DNA of 12,003 bases from NCBI GenBank assembly GCA_002323325.1, contig DCQA01000008.1, forward strand, positions 558-12,560, in the 5' to 3' direction. The notes below the pieces were generated by a model. That model had not been told where the DNA came from. It saw nothing but the letters and a program-made list of their open reading frames with translations, and searched no databases. Every line of letters starts with the position of its first letter. Position 1 is the stretch's first letter. The translations under genes were made by a program, and so were the position numbers. Of the stretch, positions 1-7,831 are shown in pieces. The DNA comes from Coxiellaceae bacterium UBA1530 (GTDB lineage: Bacteria > Pseudomonadota > Gammaproteobacteria > Coxiellales > Coxiellaceae).

Positions 1-845
1 CAGGTGCTGATCTAGCTAATTTAGTCAACGAAGCAGCACTATTTGCCGCTCGTGGAGGTAAACGTCTCGTTAGTATGACTGAGATGGAAAAAGCTAAAGA
101 TAAAATCATGATGGGTGCTGAACGTCGCTCGATGGTAATGAGCGAAGATGAGAAGAAACTGACTGCTTACCACGAAGCAGGGCATGCCATTGTGGGCCTA
201 AATATGCCAGATCATGATCCTGTTTATAAAGTAACGATTATTCCTCGTGGTCGCGCATTGGGTGTAACAATGTTTTTACCAGAATCTGATCGTTACAGTT
301 ACAGTAAGCGTCGCCTAATGAGTCAACTCTGCTCCTTGTTTGGCGGTCGCTTGGCGGAAGAGATTATCTTCGGCGAAGATAGTGTGACAACAGGTGCCTC
401 TAACGATATTGAGCGCGCCACGGATATCGCGCGTAACATGGTTACTAAGTGGGGTTTGTCAGAAAAGTTAGGGCCTTTAACTTACGGTGAAGATCAAGGC
501 GAGGTATTTTTAGGTCATAGTGTCGCTCAGCGTAAAGAGGTCTCTGATGCAACCAGTCATCTCATTGATGAAGAGGTTAGAGCAATTATCGATGATACTT
601 ATTCCGAAGCCAAAAAAGTCTTAGAAGATAACCTGGATAAGTTACATGCCATGTCAGATGCATTGATGCAGTATGAGACGATTGATGAAGTCCAAATTGC
701 TGCTATCATGAAGGGTGAAACACCGCCACCACCTGCCGATTGGTCCGACCAGAATAAGCAGAACCAGAGTCAACCGTCCTCATCAAATGATGAAATGGGG
801 CAGCAGTCATTTGATGCTACGGACCAGGTTCCTGGAGAATCATAG
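1..845 (+). CDS. ftsH: ATP-dependent zinc metalloprotease FtsH, C-terminal part (5' end outside window)
   Basis: FtsH is a hexameric inner-membrane AAA+ protease that degrades unfolded membrane proteins and short-lived regulators. The window enters the gene in frame at base 3, near the end of the AAA+ module (GADLANLVNEAALFAARGG, the sensor-2 helix region), so the membrane anchor, Walker A and Walker B lie upstream. The peptidase domain is complete. The zinc motif HEAGH is at bases 171-185, and the aspartate of GASNDI lies 78 residues after its first histidine, the same spacing as the third zinc ligand D492 in E. coli. The last 40 or so residues are rich in P, Q, N and S and are probably disordered, as is usual for proteobacterial FtsH. 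The stop is 3 nt before folP, so the two are surely co-transcribed. Identification is secure; only the missing N-terminus is unseen. Confidence 0.97.
   Translation, partial: GADLANLVNEAALFAARGGKRLVSMTEMEKAKDKIMMGAERRSMVMSEDEKKLTAYHEAGHAIVGLNMPDHDPVYKVTIIPRGRALGVTMFLPESDRYSYSKRRLMSQLCSLFGGRLAEEIIFGEDSVTTGASNDIERATDIARNMVTKWGLSEKLGPLTYGEDQGEVFLGHSVAQRKEVSDATSHLIDEEVRAIIDDTYSEAKKVLEDNLDKLHAMSDALMQYETIDEVQIAAIMKGETPPPPADWSDQNKQNQSQPSSSNDEMGQQSFDATDQVPGES
834..838 (+). promoter_or_regulatory. Ribosome binding site deciding the GTG start of folP
   Basis: GGAGA lies inside the last codons of ftsH and ends 10 nt before the GTG at 849. No ATG occurs upstream of the first conserved DHPS strand, and this Shine-Dalgarno supports GTG (or the adjacent TTG at 852) as the start. 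Confidence 0.6.
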
Positions 846-848
846 TCC

Positions 849-1733
849 GTGTTGCCAGGCTTACCTAATACGATCACTGATATATCCCCATCCATCATGG
901 GGATTATCAATTGTTCCACTAACTCTTTTTACGGGGCTGTCACTAGTGTTGATGAGGCTATCCAAAAAGCAGATGAGATGGTGCGGTCGGGTGTGGATAT
1001 TCTGGATATTGGTGGTGAGGCAACAAATCCCAGTGTAAATATCGAACTAGATCAACCCAATCCTCAACAAGAGTGTGATCGTGTTTTGCCAGTTATTGAA
1101 GCAGTCGCTCAACGATTTGAGGTCAGATTATCCGTTGACACAAGTTGTGCCGAAGTCATGAAGGCAGCGATTGATCGCGGTGTTACGTTGATCAATGATC
1201 AACGAGCCTTGCAGCGTCCGGATTCAATGTCTGTGATCGCTAAAGCACCATCTGATGTGCAAGTCTGTCTAATGCATTTCTTCCAAAGACGACAGCCTGG
1301 GTCTGACTCTCACGAGTCAATGTTGCAGACTATTATCTCAGATTTAAGAAGCATTATTCATCAATGTCATGATCACGGCATCGCGCACCAACGCTTGATT
1401 GTTGATCCTGGTTTTGGCCAGGGTCATTATGGTAAAAATACAGTGGAAAATTATTATTTACTCTCACAGCTCCCCAGGCTCAAGGTTGAGTTAGACAACT
1501 TACCATTGCTAGTGGGCTGGTCTCGTAAATCCATGATTGGTGACGTGGTTGATCGTCCTGTTGATTTTCGATTGCCCGGCAGTGTTGCGGCAGCCACCTT
1601 GGCCACTTATTTGGGCGCAGACATACTAAGAGTGCACGATGTTGAAGCTACTCGCCAGGCTTTGGCAGTAACGTGTGCATTGAAGCAAGTATTACAGCAG
1701 CCAGAGGCTGTTCCCAGGATAAAGGAGTTATAA
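849..1733 (+). CDS. folP: Dihydropteroate synthase, with divergent substrate loops
   Basis: DHPS condenses 6-hydroxymethyl-dihydropterin pyrophosphate with p-aminobenzoate in cytosolic folate synthesis and is the sulfonamide target. The 294-residue TIM-barrel protein shows, in order: IMGIIN (N21, the metal/pyrophosphate Asn), DIGGEATNP (53-61), SVDT (D97), IND (N116), DPGFG (D186), SRKS (K227) and RVHDV (R261, H263). Pterin-pocket residues are therefore present. Two mobile loops differ from the usual pattern: loop 1 reads STNSFYG instead of TPDSFSDGG, and loop 2 reads EATNPSV instead of ESTRPGA, replacing the arginine equivalent to E. coli R63 with N60. From memory, Coxiella DHPS carries a similar EATNP loop, so this may be lineage-typical rather than loss of function. 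The start is GTG with an SD 10 nt upstream. It sits in an operon between ftsH and glmM, the same order as in E. coli. Confidence 0.93.
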   Translation: MLPGLPNTITDISPSIMGIINCSTNSFYGAVTSVDEAIQKADEMVRSGVDILDIGGEATNPSVNIELDQPNPQQECDRVLPVIEAVAQRFEVRLSVDTSCAEVMKAAIDRGVTLINDQRALQRPDSMSVIAKAPSDVQVCLMHFFQRRQPGSDSHESMLQTIISDLRSIIHQCHDHGIAHQRLIVDPGFGQGHYGKNTVENYYLLSQLPRLKVELDNLPLLVGWSRKSMIGDVVDRPVDFRLPGSVAAATLATYLGADILRVHDVEATRQALAVTCALKQVLQQPEAVPRIKEL

Positions 1734-1734
1734 C

Positions 1735-3078
1735 ATGATGCAGCAACGGTATTTTGGTACAGATGGTATTCGAGGTCGTGTTGGAAAACGATACATGAAT
1801 CCAGATTTCTTATTACGATTGGGATGGGCCATGGGAGTGGTACTATCACAAGCTCATTCTCAGCCTGTATTGTTACTGGGTCGTGATACGCGTGCATCGG
1901 GTATGATGTTACAGTCAGCTCTTCAAGCAGGTCTCACTGCAGCGGGAGTTCAGGTACATACATTGGGTGTGATTCCAACACCCGCGGTCGCCTATTTAAC
2001 CCAGTCATTGAGAGCAACAGCGGGTTGTATCATCAGTGCATCACACAATCCTTATTACGATAACGGAGTTAAATTTTTTAATGCTCAAGGTGAAAAACTC
2101 TCTGACGATATGGAGCTTGCTATCGAGGCTTTACTTGATCAGCCATTGACGACGGTTCTTCCAGAGAATATTGCAGACGTTATTAGTTTACCTGATGCCG
2201 GTGGTCGTTATAGTGAATTTTGTAAGAGTACATTTCCAGCTTCACTGACATTGAGTGGATTAAAGTTAGTAGTCGATTGTGCTCACGGAGCAACCCATGC
2301 GGTTGCACCAATGATTTTTCATGAACTGGGTGCTGACGTTGTCACAATGGGTGATGCACCTACAGGACTGAACATTAATGAAGATTGTGGTGCAACATCA
2401 CTGCGCGCCTTGCAAGTAGCTGTCAGAGAGCATCAGGCTGATTTAGGAATTGCACTTGATGGAGATGGAGATCGTCTCATGATGGTTGATCATCAAGGCG
2501 TGTGTGTTGATGGTGACGAATTACTCTGCATCTTGACCATGCATGCGTATCAGCAAGGTTCAATCAGTGGTGTTGTTGGAACGCTAATGACCAACTGGGG
2601 CTTTGAGCAAGCAATGAAAGAATGTGCTATTCCGTTCGTTCGTGCTTCCGTTGGTGATCGTTTTGTTCTCGAGGCATTAAAAGAAAAGGGTTGGTCATTA
2701 GGTGGTGAAGGTTCAGGACATTTATTAAATCTCTCTTTGACAACTACCGGTGATGGGATAATCTCTGCGTTACAGATTCTAACTATTTTGAAAACGACGG
2801 GTAAGCCTTTGAGTGTTTTGAAACAATGCATGAAAAAGACCCCTCAGATTATGATTAATGTGCCTATCTACGAGCAGCCTTTTGAGTTAAGCAATTATGC
2901 CGCTATTGAGTCGGCTATTCAGAGAGTAGAGGCTGAACTTGCAGGTTCTGGTCGAGTTTTATTGCGCCCCTCAGGCACGGAGCCCTTAGTCCGTGTGATG
3001 GTTGAAGGTCGGTGTGAAGAACAAGTAAGACAACTAGCTAAAACATTAGCGGACGAGGTGAGTCGTGAGACGGCTTGA
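1735..3078 (+). CDS. glmM: Phosphoglucosamine mutase
   Basis: GlmM isomerises glucosamine-6-phosphate to glucosamine-1-phosphate, the step before UDP-GlcNAc, and so feeds peptidoglycan and LPS synthesis in the cytosol. The 447-residue product (E. coli 445) has all four phosphohexomutase signatures. These are the N-terminal YFGTDGIRG, the catalytic phosphoserine loop ISASHNP (S103), the magnesium loop DGDGDR (242-247), and the sugar loop GEGSGH followed by the phosphate-binding RPSGTEPLVRVMVEG near the C-terminus. AAGGAG (1722-1727) lies 7 nt before the ATG at 1735 and 10 nt before a second ATG at 1738, so either Met could initiate. The start is 1 nt after the folP stop, implying translational coupling. 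secG or tpiA, which often follow glmM in gammaproteobacteria, are absent here; a convergent gene begins instead. Confidence 0.97.
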   Translation: MMQQRYFGTDGIRGRVGKRYMNPDFLLRLGWAMGVVLSQAHSQPVLLLGRDTRASGMMLQSALQAGLTAAGVQVHTLGVIPTPAVAYLTQSLRATAGCIISASHNPYYDNGVKFFNAQGEKLSDDMELAIEALLDQPLTTVLPENIADVISLPDAGGRYSEFCKSTFPASLTLSGLKLVVDCAHGATHAVAPMIFHELGADVVTMGDAPTGLNINEDCGATSLRALQVAVREHQADLGIALDGDGDRLMMVDHQGVCVDGDELLCILTMHAYQQGSISGVVGTLMTNWGFEQAMKECAIPFVRASVGDRFVLEALKEKGWSLGGEGSGHLLNLSLTTTGDGIISALQILTILKTTGKPLSVLKQCMKKTPQIMINVPIYEQPFELSNYAAIESAIQRVEAELAGSGRVLLRPSGTEPLVRVMVEGRCEEQVRQLAKTLADEVSRETA

Positions 3079-3110
3079 TCATTAGAAAACTATTTTTTAT
3101 TATAATCTTT

Positions 3111-4586
3111 TCATATCCCTGTAGATTGGACGGAATGTCCTCGTGATACCTTTATCAAAACTAGTGGGATAAGCCCAATACACAGCGCAATCCATGCACA
3201 GATTGTAAAGTTATGCGAGTAAAACGCATTAGAGCTTAATGGGTTTGATGTTGATGCGCTGTGTAGTATATGTTTTGAAATATACACTGCCAAGACGCTT
3301 GCAATTGAGTAGCTGAATGTCACAGCCCCTGTCAGCGTGGCATGCATTTTTTGAGGTGTTAGTTCGTTTATCATACTAAAGCTAAGTGGTGTGCTATAAA
3401 AAAATACGCTGTTATAAAAGATCATATACACTAATAACCAGGAAATACTGGTATAACCATGTTGATTGCAGTGCTTAATGCCTATCAAAAGCATGATCAT
3501 TGATAATGTAATTGATAGTGCACTGAAGGAAAATAATATCAATAATTTATTGGTAGAAAATCGTCTGTGGATATATTGGTATAATACAACCAGTATTGGT
3601 GCAGAGCAGAAGTAAATCAGTGTTCTCATACCTTCAATCCATCCAATCGGAATCGTTATGTTAAACACCGTGCGGTTGACATTATTGATTTCAAAGATGG
3701 TTAAAATCATTGGTCCAAGTAAGTCCAAAGTGCATAGGAAAAGGTAAATGGATAGTAGTATCAAAAATAGTTTCATTTGATGTCTTGCCATGCCTTGTAA
3801 GGATAGTAAGCGAACTACCATTTGAGCAGCCATAATGACAGTCAGTGCAATGATCAGTGCTGAGGTAAGATTGGATTCGGTGAGTAGGTAAAAAAGAATT
3901 AAGTTGAAGCTAATGATGATAATGGCCACCGCTTTTGTGGAGAGTATAGAGCTGTGTTGACTGTTTGAGGAAAATTCCCCTCTGTAGTCATTTAAATTAC
4001 TCCAGTTTTTGATCAATAAAATGAGCGCTGCAAATGATAAAACGCTATCAGTGATGAAAATCCATGAGTAGTGATGCGTAAGCTGCATCCAACCGGCAAT
4101 GATATAGATAACAAGATGAGCAAGGTTGTATGCAATGGTGCATATAATGAAAGCCAACTGAATGGTTTCAGGTTTATAAATAAAGGTTTGGGATCGTAAT
4201 AAATACGCGCAGGTAAATCCCATTCCAAGTCCAGAGACGATTAATGACAGCCCAAGATGTAAGCAGAGTAAGCTCTTCACAGAGAGGATGGCGAAGCCTA
4301 GAGTTGAAGAGCTGATGGCTATTGCTAATAGCTGGCGGCAGCTAAGCCACTTTTCAGCCACATAGCTTGTAAGTAGATTGATGGTGAAATTATACGAAAA
4401 AAATTGCCCTAATAGTGTGACAGCATCTTGATTGGAGAATGTAAAATCATGTTTAACGTATACAATCAAAGTTACATAGATCGATGAATAACCCATGGTC
4501 ATCAAGCAGCTTATCCACGTGATAGTCCAAAAGCGAGTCGGCATTCCGTTAAAAAGGTTGAGCTTCGTAAAGCTGTTAGTGTTCAT
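3111..4586 (-). CDS. POT/PTR2-type MFS transporter (peptide-permease family, divergent)
   Basis: This 491-residue inner-membrane protein has about 14 predicted hydrophobic helices, the usual number for bacterial proton-coupled oligopeptide transporters. Family resemblance is seen in TM2 (residues 50-80), in the TM7 area (NNVNRTVFNITIPIGW, then APILVVLY), and in TM10 with its following loop (STPLSFSMINELTP, compare SPVGLSMVTKLAP). Two functional residues of classical POTs appear to be missing: TM1 reads WISCLMTMGYSS where ExxERF(G/S)YY is expected, and the TM10 glutamate position is F395. Substrate and coupling are therefore unknown, and an orphan nutrient transporter is the safest reading. 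The ATG at 4586 has AAGGA only a few nt upstream. It is convergent with glmM (32 bp between stops) and divergent from guaB, with its own promoter. POT membership comes from remembered family patterns, not a search. Confidence 0.75.
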   Translation of the reverse strand: MNTNSFTKLNLFNGMPTRFWTITWISCLMTMGYSSIYVTLIVYVKHDFTFSNQDAVTLLGQFFSYNFTINLLTSYVAEKWLSCRQLLAIAISSSTLGFAILSVKSLLCLHLGLSLIVSGLGMGFTCAYLLRSQTFIYKPETIQLAFIICTIAYNLAHLVIYIIAGWMQLTHHYSWIFITDSVLSFAALILLIKNWSNLNDYRGEFSSNSQHSSILSTKAVAIIIISFNLILFYLLTESNLTSALIIALTVIMAAQMVVRLLSLQGMARHQMKLFLILLSIYLFLCTLDLLGPMILTIFEINNVNRTVFNITIPIGWIEGMRTLIYFCSAPILVVLYQYIHRRFSTNKLLILFSFSALSITLSMIMLLIGIKHCNQHGYTSISWLLVYMIFYNSVFFYSTPLSFSMINELTPQKMHATLTGAVTFSYSIASVLAVYISKHILHSASTSNPLSSNAFYSHNFTICAWIALCIGLIPLVLIKVSRGHSVQSTGI

Positions 4587-4622
4587 CTTTCCTTGTACAA
4601 ACCATTAATCACCGTCCAATAA

Positions 4623-4651
4623 ACTATATCGGTAATATTCCTTTTCTTCAA
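4623..4651 (-). promoter_or_regulatory. Sigma70-type promoter of the POT-like transporter
   Basis: Reading the minus strand: -35 TTGAAG (4651-4646), a 17 bp spacer, and -10 TATAGT (4628-4623, 5 of 6 consensus). The predicted transcript begins near 4616, about 30 nt before the ATG at 4586. The spacing is ideal and the placement fits. No operator is obvious. Confidence 0.55.
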
Positions 4652-4671
4652 ATGCAAACTTGAGTATTTTG

Positions 4672-4700
4672 TCGACACTGTGTGCGAGACCCGTTACACT
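4672..4700 (+). promoter_or_regulatory. Sigma70-type promoter of guaBA with GC-rich discriminator
   Basis: -35 TCGACA (4672-4677, 5 of 6), a 17 bp spacer, and -10 TACACT (4695-4700, 4 of 6). The start would be near 4707, giving a leader of about 26 nt to the guaB ATG. The bases just after the -10 (ATCGCGC) are rich in G+C in an otherwise AT-rich spacer. That is a hallmark of promoters repressed in the stringent response, as known for E. coli guaBA. Promoter elements are seen; the regulation is inferred. Confidence 0.55.
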
Positions 4701-4732
4701 ATCGCGCAATAATATTTGCCTGCGAGGTCTCT

Positions 4733-6211
4733 ATGGAAAAGTTAATTCAAACAGCTTTAACCTTTGACGATGTTTTATTAGTGCCTCGTTATTCAGAAGT
4801 GCTTCCTAAGGCAGTGTCTCTTACCACACAATTGACAGCCAGTATCACCTTGAATTCGCCAATTTTGTCGGCTGCGATGGACACTGTGACTGAAGCCAGT
4901 ATGGCGATTGCTATGGCTGAGTTAGGAGGTATTGGTGTGCTGCACAAGAATATGACAATTGAGCAGCAAGCTGAACAAGTTCGTCGTGTCAAAAAATATG
5001 AAAGTGGTATGGTGTCTCAGCCTATAACAGTTTCCCCGCAGACAACATTAGAGTCGCTGCGTGATTTGACCAGAAAGTATGCTATTTCAGGTTTGCCAGT
5101 TGTGGAAGGTGAAAATTTATTAGGTATTGTGACGAGTCGTGATATTCGCTTTGAAAGTGATTTGTCTAAACCTGTCTCGGCATTAATGACACCTAAAGAA
5201 CGATTGGTGACTGTTTCTCAAACAGCGGGTCATGATGAAATTATCGGTTTATTTCATACGCATCGCATTGAGAAGCTTTTAGTAGTTGATGATGATTTTC
5301 AATTGCAGGGCATGTATACGGTCAAGGATTTACAACGTGCGCAAGAGCATCCTCTAGCAACAAAAAACGAAGCCGGTCAGTTACGAGTTGCTGCTGCGGT
5401 AGGTGTTGGTACAGATGGCCAATTGCGTGTTGAGGCTTTAGTGGCAGAGGGTGTAGACCTGGTCGTTGTTGATACGGCTCATGGTCATACAAAAGGTGTG
5501 TTAGACCAGGTGAAGTGGATTAAGGCACATTATCCAGACTTACAGGTGATTGCAGGTAATATCGCTACTGCTGAGGCTGCTTTGGCATTATATGATGCCG
5601 GAGTGGATGCCGTTAAGGTGGGGATTGGGCCGGGTTCCATTTGTACCACTCGTATTATTGCAGGCGTTGGAGTGCCTCAAATTACCGCTATCACTCAGGT
5701 TGCATCGGCTCTAAAAGATAAGGGAATTCCAGTGATTGCCGATGGTGGGATTCGTTTTTCGGGTGATATTGCAAAGGCACTTGCAGCTGGCGCTTCAACC
5801 GTGATGTTAGGTAGCGTGTTTGCCGGTACGGATGAGGCACCAGGTGAAGTCATTCTTTATCAAGGTCGCTCCTATAAGTCTTATCGTGGTATGGGTTCGG
5901 TTGGAGCCATGTCTGGCCAGCATGGATCCAGTGATCGATATTTTCAAGACACGCAACGCGACACACAGAAATATGTACCAGAAGGTATTGAGGGGCGTGT
6001 GCCCTACAAAGGTTCTGTGAAACCAGTGATCTATCAATTAAGCGGTGGTTTGTCATCCAGTATGGGTTACTTAGGTGCAGTCAGTATTGATATTTTACAG
6101 CGCGATGCGCAATTTGTACAAATTACTGCAGCGGGCATGCGTGAAAGTCATGTGCATGATGTGACAGTGACGAAAGAAGCACCTAACTATTCAGGACAGG
6201 CGGTTAAATGA
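4733..6211 (+). CDS. guaB: Inosine-5'-monophosphate dehydrogenase
   Basis: IMPDH oxidises IMP to XMP with NAD+, the committed step of guanine nucleotide synthesis, as a cytosolic tetramer. The 492-residue product (E. coli 488) starts with the typical TFDDVLLVPRYSEVLP. It has a two-CBS regulatory insert at about residues 93-201, the catalytic loop GPGSICTTR with C304 as the nucleophile that forms the XMP adduct, the phosphate-binding VIADGGIRFSGD, and the flap YRGMGSVGAM. The ATG at 4733 is chosen over an in-frame GTG at 4682. GAGG (4724-4727) lies 5 nt before the ATG, the family N-terminus begins there, and the predicted promoter -10 (4695-4700) falls inside the longer form. The stop overlaps the guaA start by 4 nt. 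Confidence 0.97.
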   Translation: MEKLIQTALTFDDVLLVPRYSEVLPKAVSLTTQLTASITLNSPILSAAMDTVTEASMAIAMAELGGIGVLHKNMTIEQQAEQVRRVKKYESGMVSQPITVSPQTTLESLRDLTRKYAISGLPVVEGENLLGIVTSRDIRFESDLSKPVSALMTPKERLVTVSQTAGHDEIIGLFHTHRIEKLLVVDDDFQLQGMYTVKDLQRAQEHPLATKNEAGQLRVAAAVGVGTDGQLRVEALVAEGVDLVVVDTAHGHTKGVLDQVKWIKAHYPDLQVIAGNIATAEAALALYDAGVDAVKVGIGPGSICTTRIIAGVGVPQITAITQVASALKDKGIPVIADGGIRFSGDIAKALAAGASTVMLGSVFAGTDEAPGEVILYQGRSYKSYRGMGSVGAMSGQHGSSDRYFQDTQRDTQKYVPEGIEGRVPYKGSVKPVIYQLSGGLSSSMGYLGAVSIDILQRDAQFVQITAAGMRESHVHDVTVTKEAPNYSGQAVK

Positions 6212-7779
6212 TGAGTTCTTCACAGCCTTTATTACTGATCATTGATTTTGGTTCACAATACACGCAACTGGTTGCTCGCCGAGTGCGTGAGTTAGGGGTG
6301 TTTTGTGAGATCATTAGTTGTGATGTGAGTGATGATGTCATTCAATCTTATGCGCCATTAGGTATCATCCTTTCAGGTGGTCCTGAATCTGTAACGGCCT
6401 CTAACACACCAAGAGCCCCTTCGGCAGTCTTTACTCAAGGGTGTCCTGTGCTGGGTATTTGTTATGGAATGCAGACCATGGTGTCTCAGTTAGGAGGAGC
6501 AGTCGAGTCATGCACGCATCGTGAGTTTGGTCATGCGACATTGTTAATCGACAATATGAAAAGCTTGTTCTCACAGGTTGTTTCTGTTGATCAAGAGGCT
6601 AAGCCATCGACCTCTGTTTGGATGAGCCACGGTGACCAAGTTGCTTCATTACCAGAAGGCTTTGAGGTGTTAGCGCATACATCGACTGCGCCTTATGCTG
6701 CCATTGCGAATCATGCTCAGCAATTCTATGCGGTGCAGTTTCATCCAGAAGTGACGCATACGCCTCAAGGAAAAGCCATATTAGAGTATTTTGTGCATAC
6801 AGCGTGTCAGGCTGAAGTACTTTGGACGCCTGAGCATATTATTGACCAGAGTATCATCAATGCACGGAAACAATTGGGCCAAGACCAAGTCGTTGTCGGT
6901 TTATCAGGTGGTGTGGATTCATCAGTGGTAGCTGCTTTATTGCATCGCGCAGTTGGTGATCAATTGACTTGTGTGTTTGTTGATACAGGATTGTTGCGCT
7001 TAAACGAAGGCGATGAGGTGATGGCGCTATTTGCAGAACACTTAGGGGTTAACGTCATACGTGTTGATGCGAAATCTGAATTTATGCAGGGATTAGTCGG
7101 TGTGGATGACCCTGAAGCTAAGCGTAAGATAATTGGTGAAACCTTCATTCGTGTCTTTGAACAGCAAGCGAAGCAGTTAGGTGATGTTAAGTGGCTAGGG
7201 CAGGGTACAATATATCCCGATGTGATTGAATCGGCACACTCTAAGCATGGTAAAGCACATGTGATTAAATCGCATCATAATGTCGGTGGTTTGCCTGAAA
7301 AAATGGGTTTTCAGCTGATCGAGCCTTTGCGTGAATTATTTAAAGATGAAGTCCGTCAAGTGGGCGCGACATTAGGCTTGCCTGAATCAATGATGATGCG
7401 ACATCCATTTCCTGGCCCTGGTTTAGCGGTTCGGGTACTCGGTGAAGTTACGGATATGGCAGTGAATACCGTTCGTGCTGCAGATGCCATTTTTATGGAA
7501 GAGCTGCATTCATATCATCTGTATCAACAAGTCGGTCAAGCATTTGCTGTTTTTTTGCCGGTTAAAACCGTTGGTGTCAAAGGTGATACGCGTGCTTATG
7601 AGTATGTGGTTGCGCTTCGAGCGGTAGAGACCACGGACTTCATGACGGCCCGTTGGGCACACTTATCGCATGATTTCTTAGCTCACGTTAGCAATCGAAT
7701 CATGAATGAGGTGGCTCACGTATCACGTGTTGTCTATGATATCTCTGGAAAGCCACCAGCAACGATAGAGTGGGAATAG
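6208..7779 (+). CDS. guaA: GMP synthase (glutamine-hydrolysing)
   Basis: GuaA aminates XMP to GMP using glutamine and ATP, completing the pathway begun by GuaB. Of its 523 residues (E. coli 525), the N-terminal class I glutaminase carries the nucleophile C85 in GICYGMQT and the H179/E181 pair in QFHPEVTHT. The ATP-pyrophosphatase domain follows with the P-loop SGGVDSS (233-239), then a C-terminal dimerisation/XMP domain with HPFPGPGLAVRVLGE and the terminal PPATIEWE. The ATG at 6208 overlaps the guaB stop (ATGA). A second ATG at 6211 lies 7 nt after AGGCGG (6198-6203) and is an equally good or better start, shortening the protein by one residue. It is translationally coupled to guaB and driven by the same promoter. 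No clear terminator follows. Confidence 0.97.
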   Translation: MMSSSQPLLLIIDFGSQYTQLVARRVRELGVFCEIISCDVSDDVIQSYAPLGIILSGGPESVTASNTPRAPSAVFTQGCPVLGICYGMQTMVSQLGGAVESCTHREFGHATLLIDNMKSLFSQVVSVDQEAKPSTSVWMSHGDQVASLPEGFEVLAHTSTAPYAAIANHAQQFYAVQFHPEVTHTPQGKAILEYFVHTACQAEVLWTPEHIIDQSIINARKQLGQDQVVVGLSGGVDSSVVAALLHRAVGDQLTCVFVDTGLLRLNEGDEVMALFAEHLGVNVIRVDAKSEFMQGLVGVDDPEAKRKIIGETFIRVFEQQAKQLGDVKWLGQGTIYPDVIESAHSKHGKAHVIKSHHNVGGLPEKMGFQLIEPLRELFKDEVRQVGATLGLPESMMMRHPFPGPGLAVRVLGEVTDMAVNTVRAADAIFMEELHSYHLYQQVGQAFAVFLPVKTVGVKGDTRAYEYVVALRAVETTDFMTARWAHLSHDFLAHVSNRIMNEVAHVSRVVYDISGKPPATIEWE

Positions 7780-7831
7780 TTTTTACTTAGATACTTTCTC
7801 ACTGTCTTTCACACATTAGTTAATCTCTCTT

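Noticed and set aside
715..1038. 107-codon plus-strand frame across the ftsH-folP junction
   Set aside because: It overlaps two well-supported genes in another frame and has no family motifs.
1607..2831. Minus-strand open frames opposite folP and glmM (1607-1897, 2550-2831)
   Set aside because: They are antisense shadows of conserved genes, with low-complexity or random-looking translations and no RBS.
3079..3110. Terminator between glmM and the convergent transporter gene
   Set aside because: There is a T-run, but no stem of useful strength precedes it on either strand.
4013..4228. 71-codon minus-strand frame inside the POT-like gene
   Set aside because: Same strand but a different frame from the 14-helix transporter; the hydrophobic content is a by-product of that gene.
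4682..4732. Longer guaB N-terminus starting at GTG 4682
   Set aside because: No RBS there, the predicted guaB promoter -10 lies inside this extension, and the conserved IMPDH N-terminus begins at ATG 4733 with GAGG 5 nt upstream.
4789..7148. Open frames within guaB and guaA (4789-4992 -, 5807-6056 both strands, 6960-7148 -)
   Set aside because: Both guaB and guaA are complete and conserved over these positions, so these are shadows.
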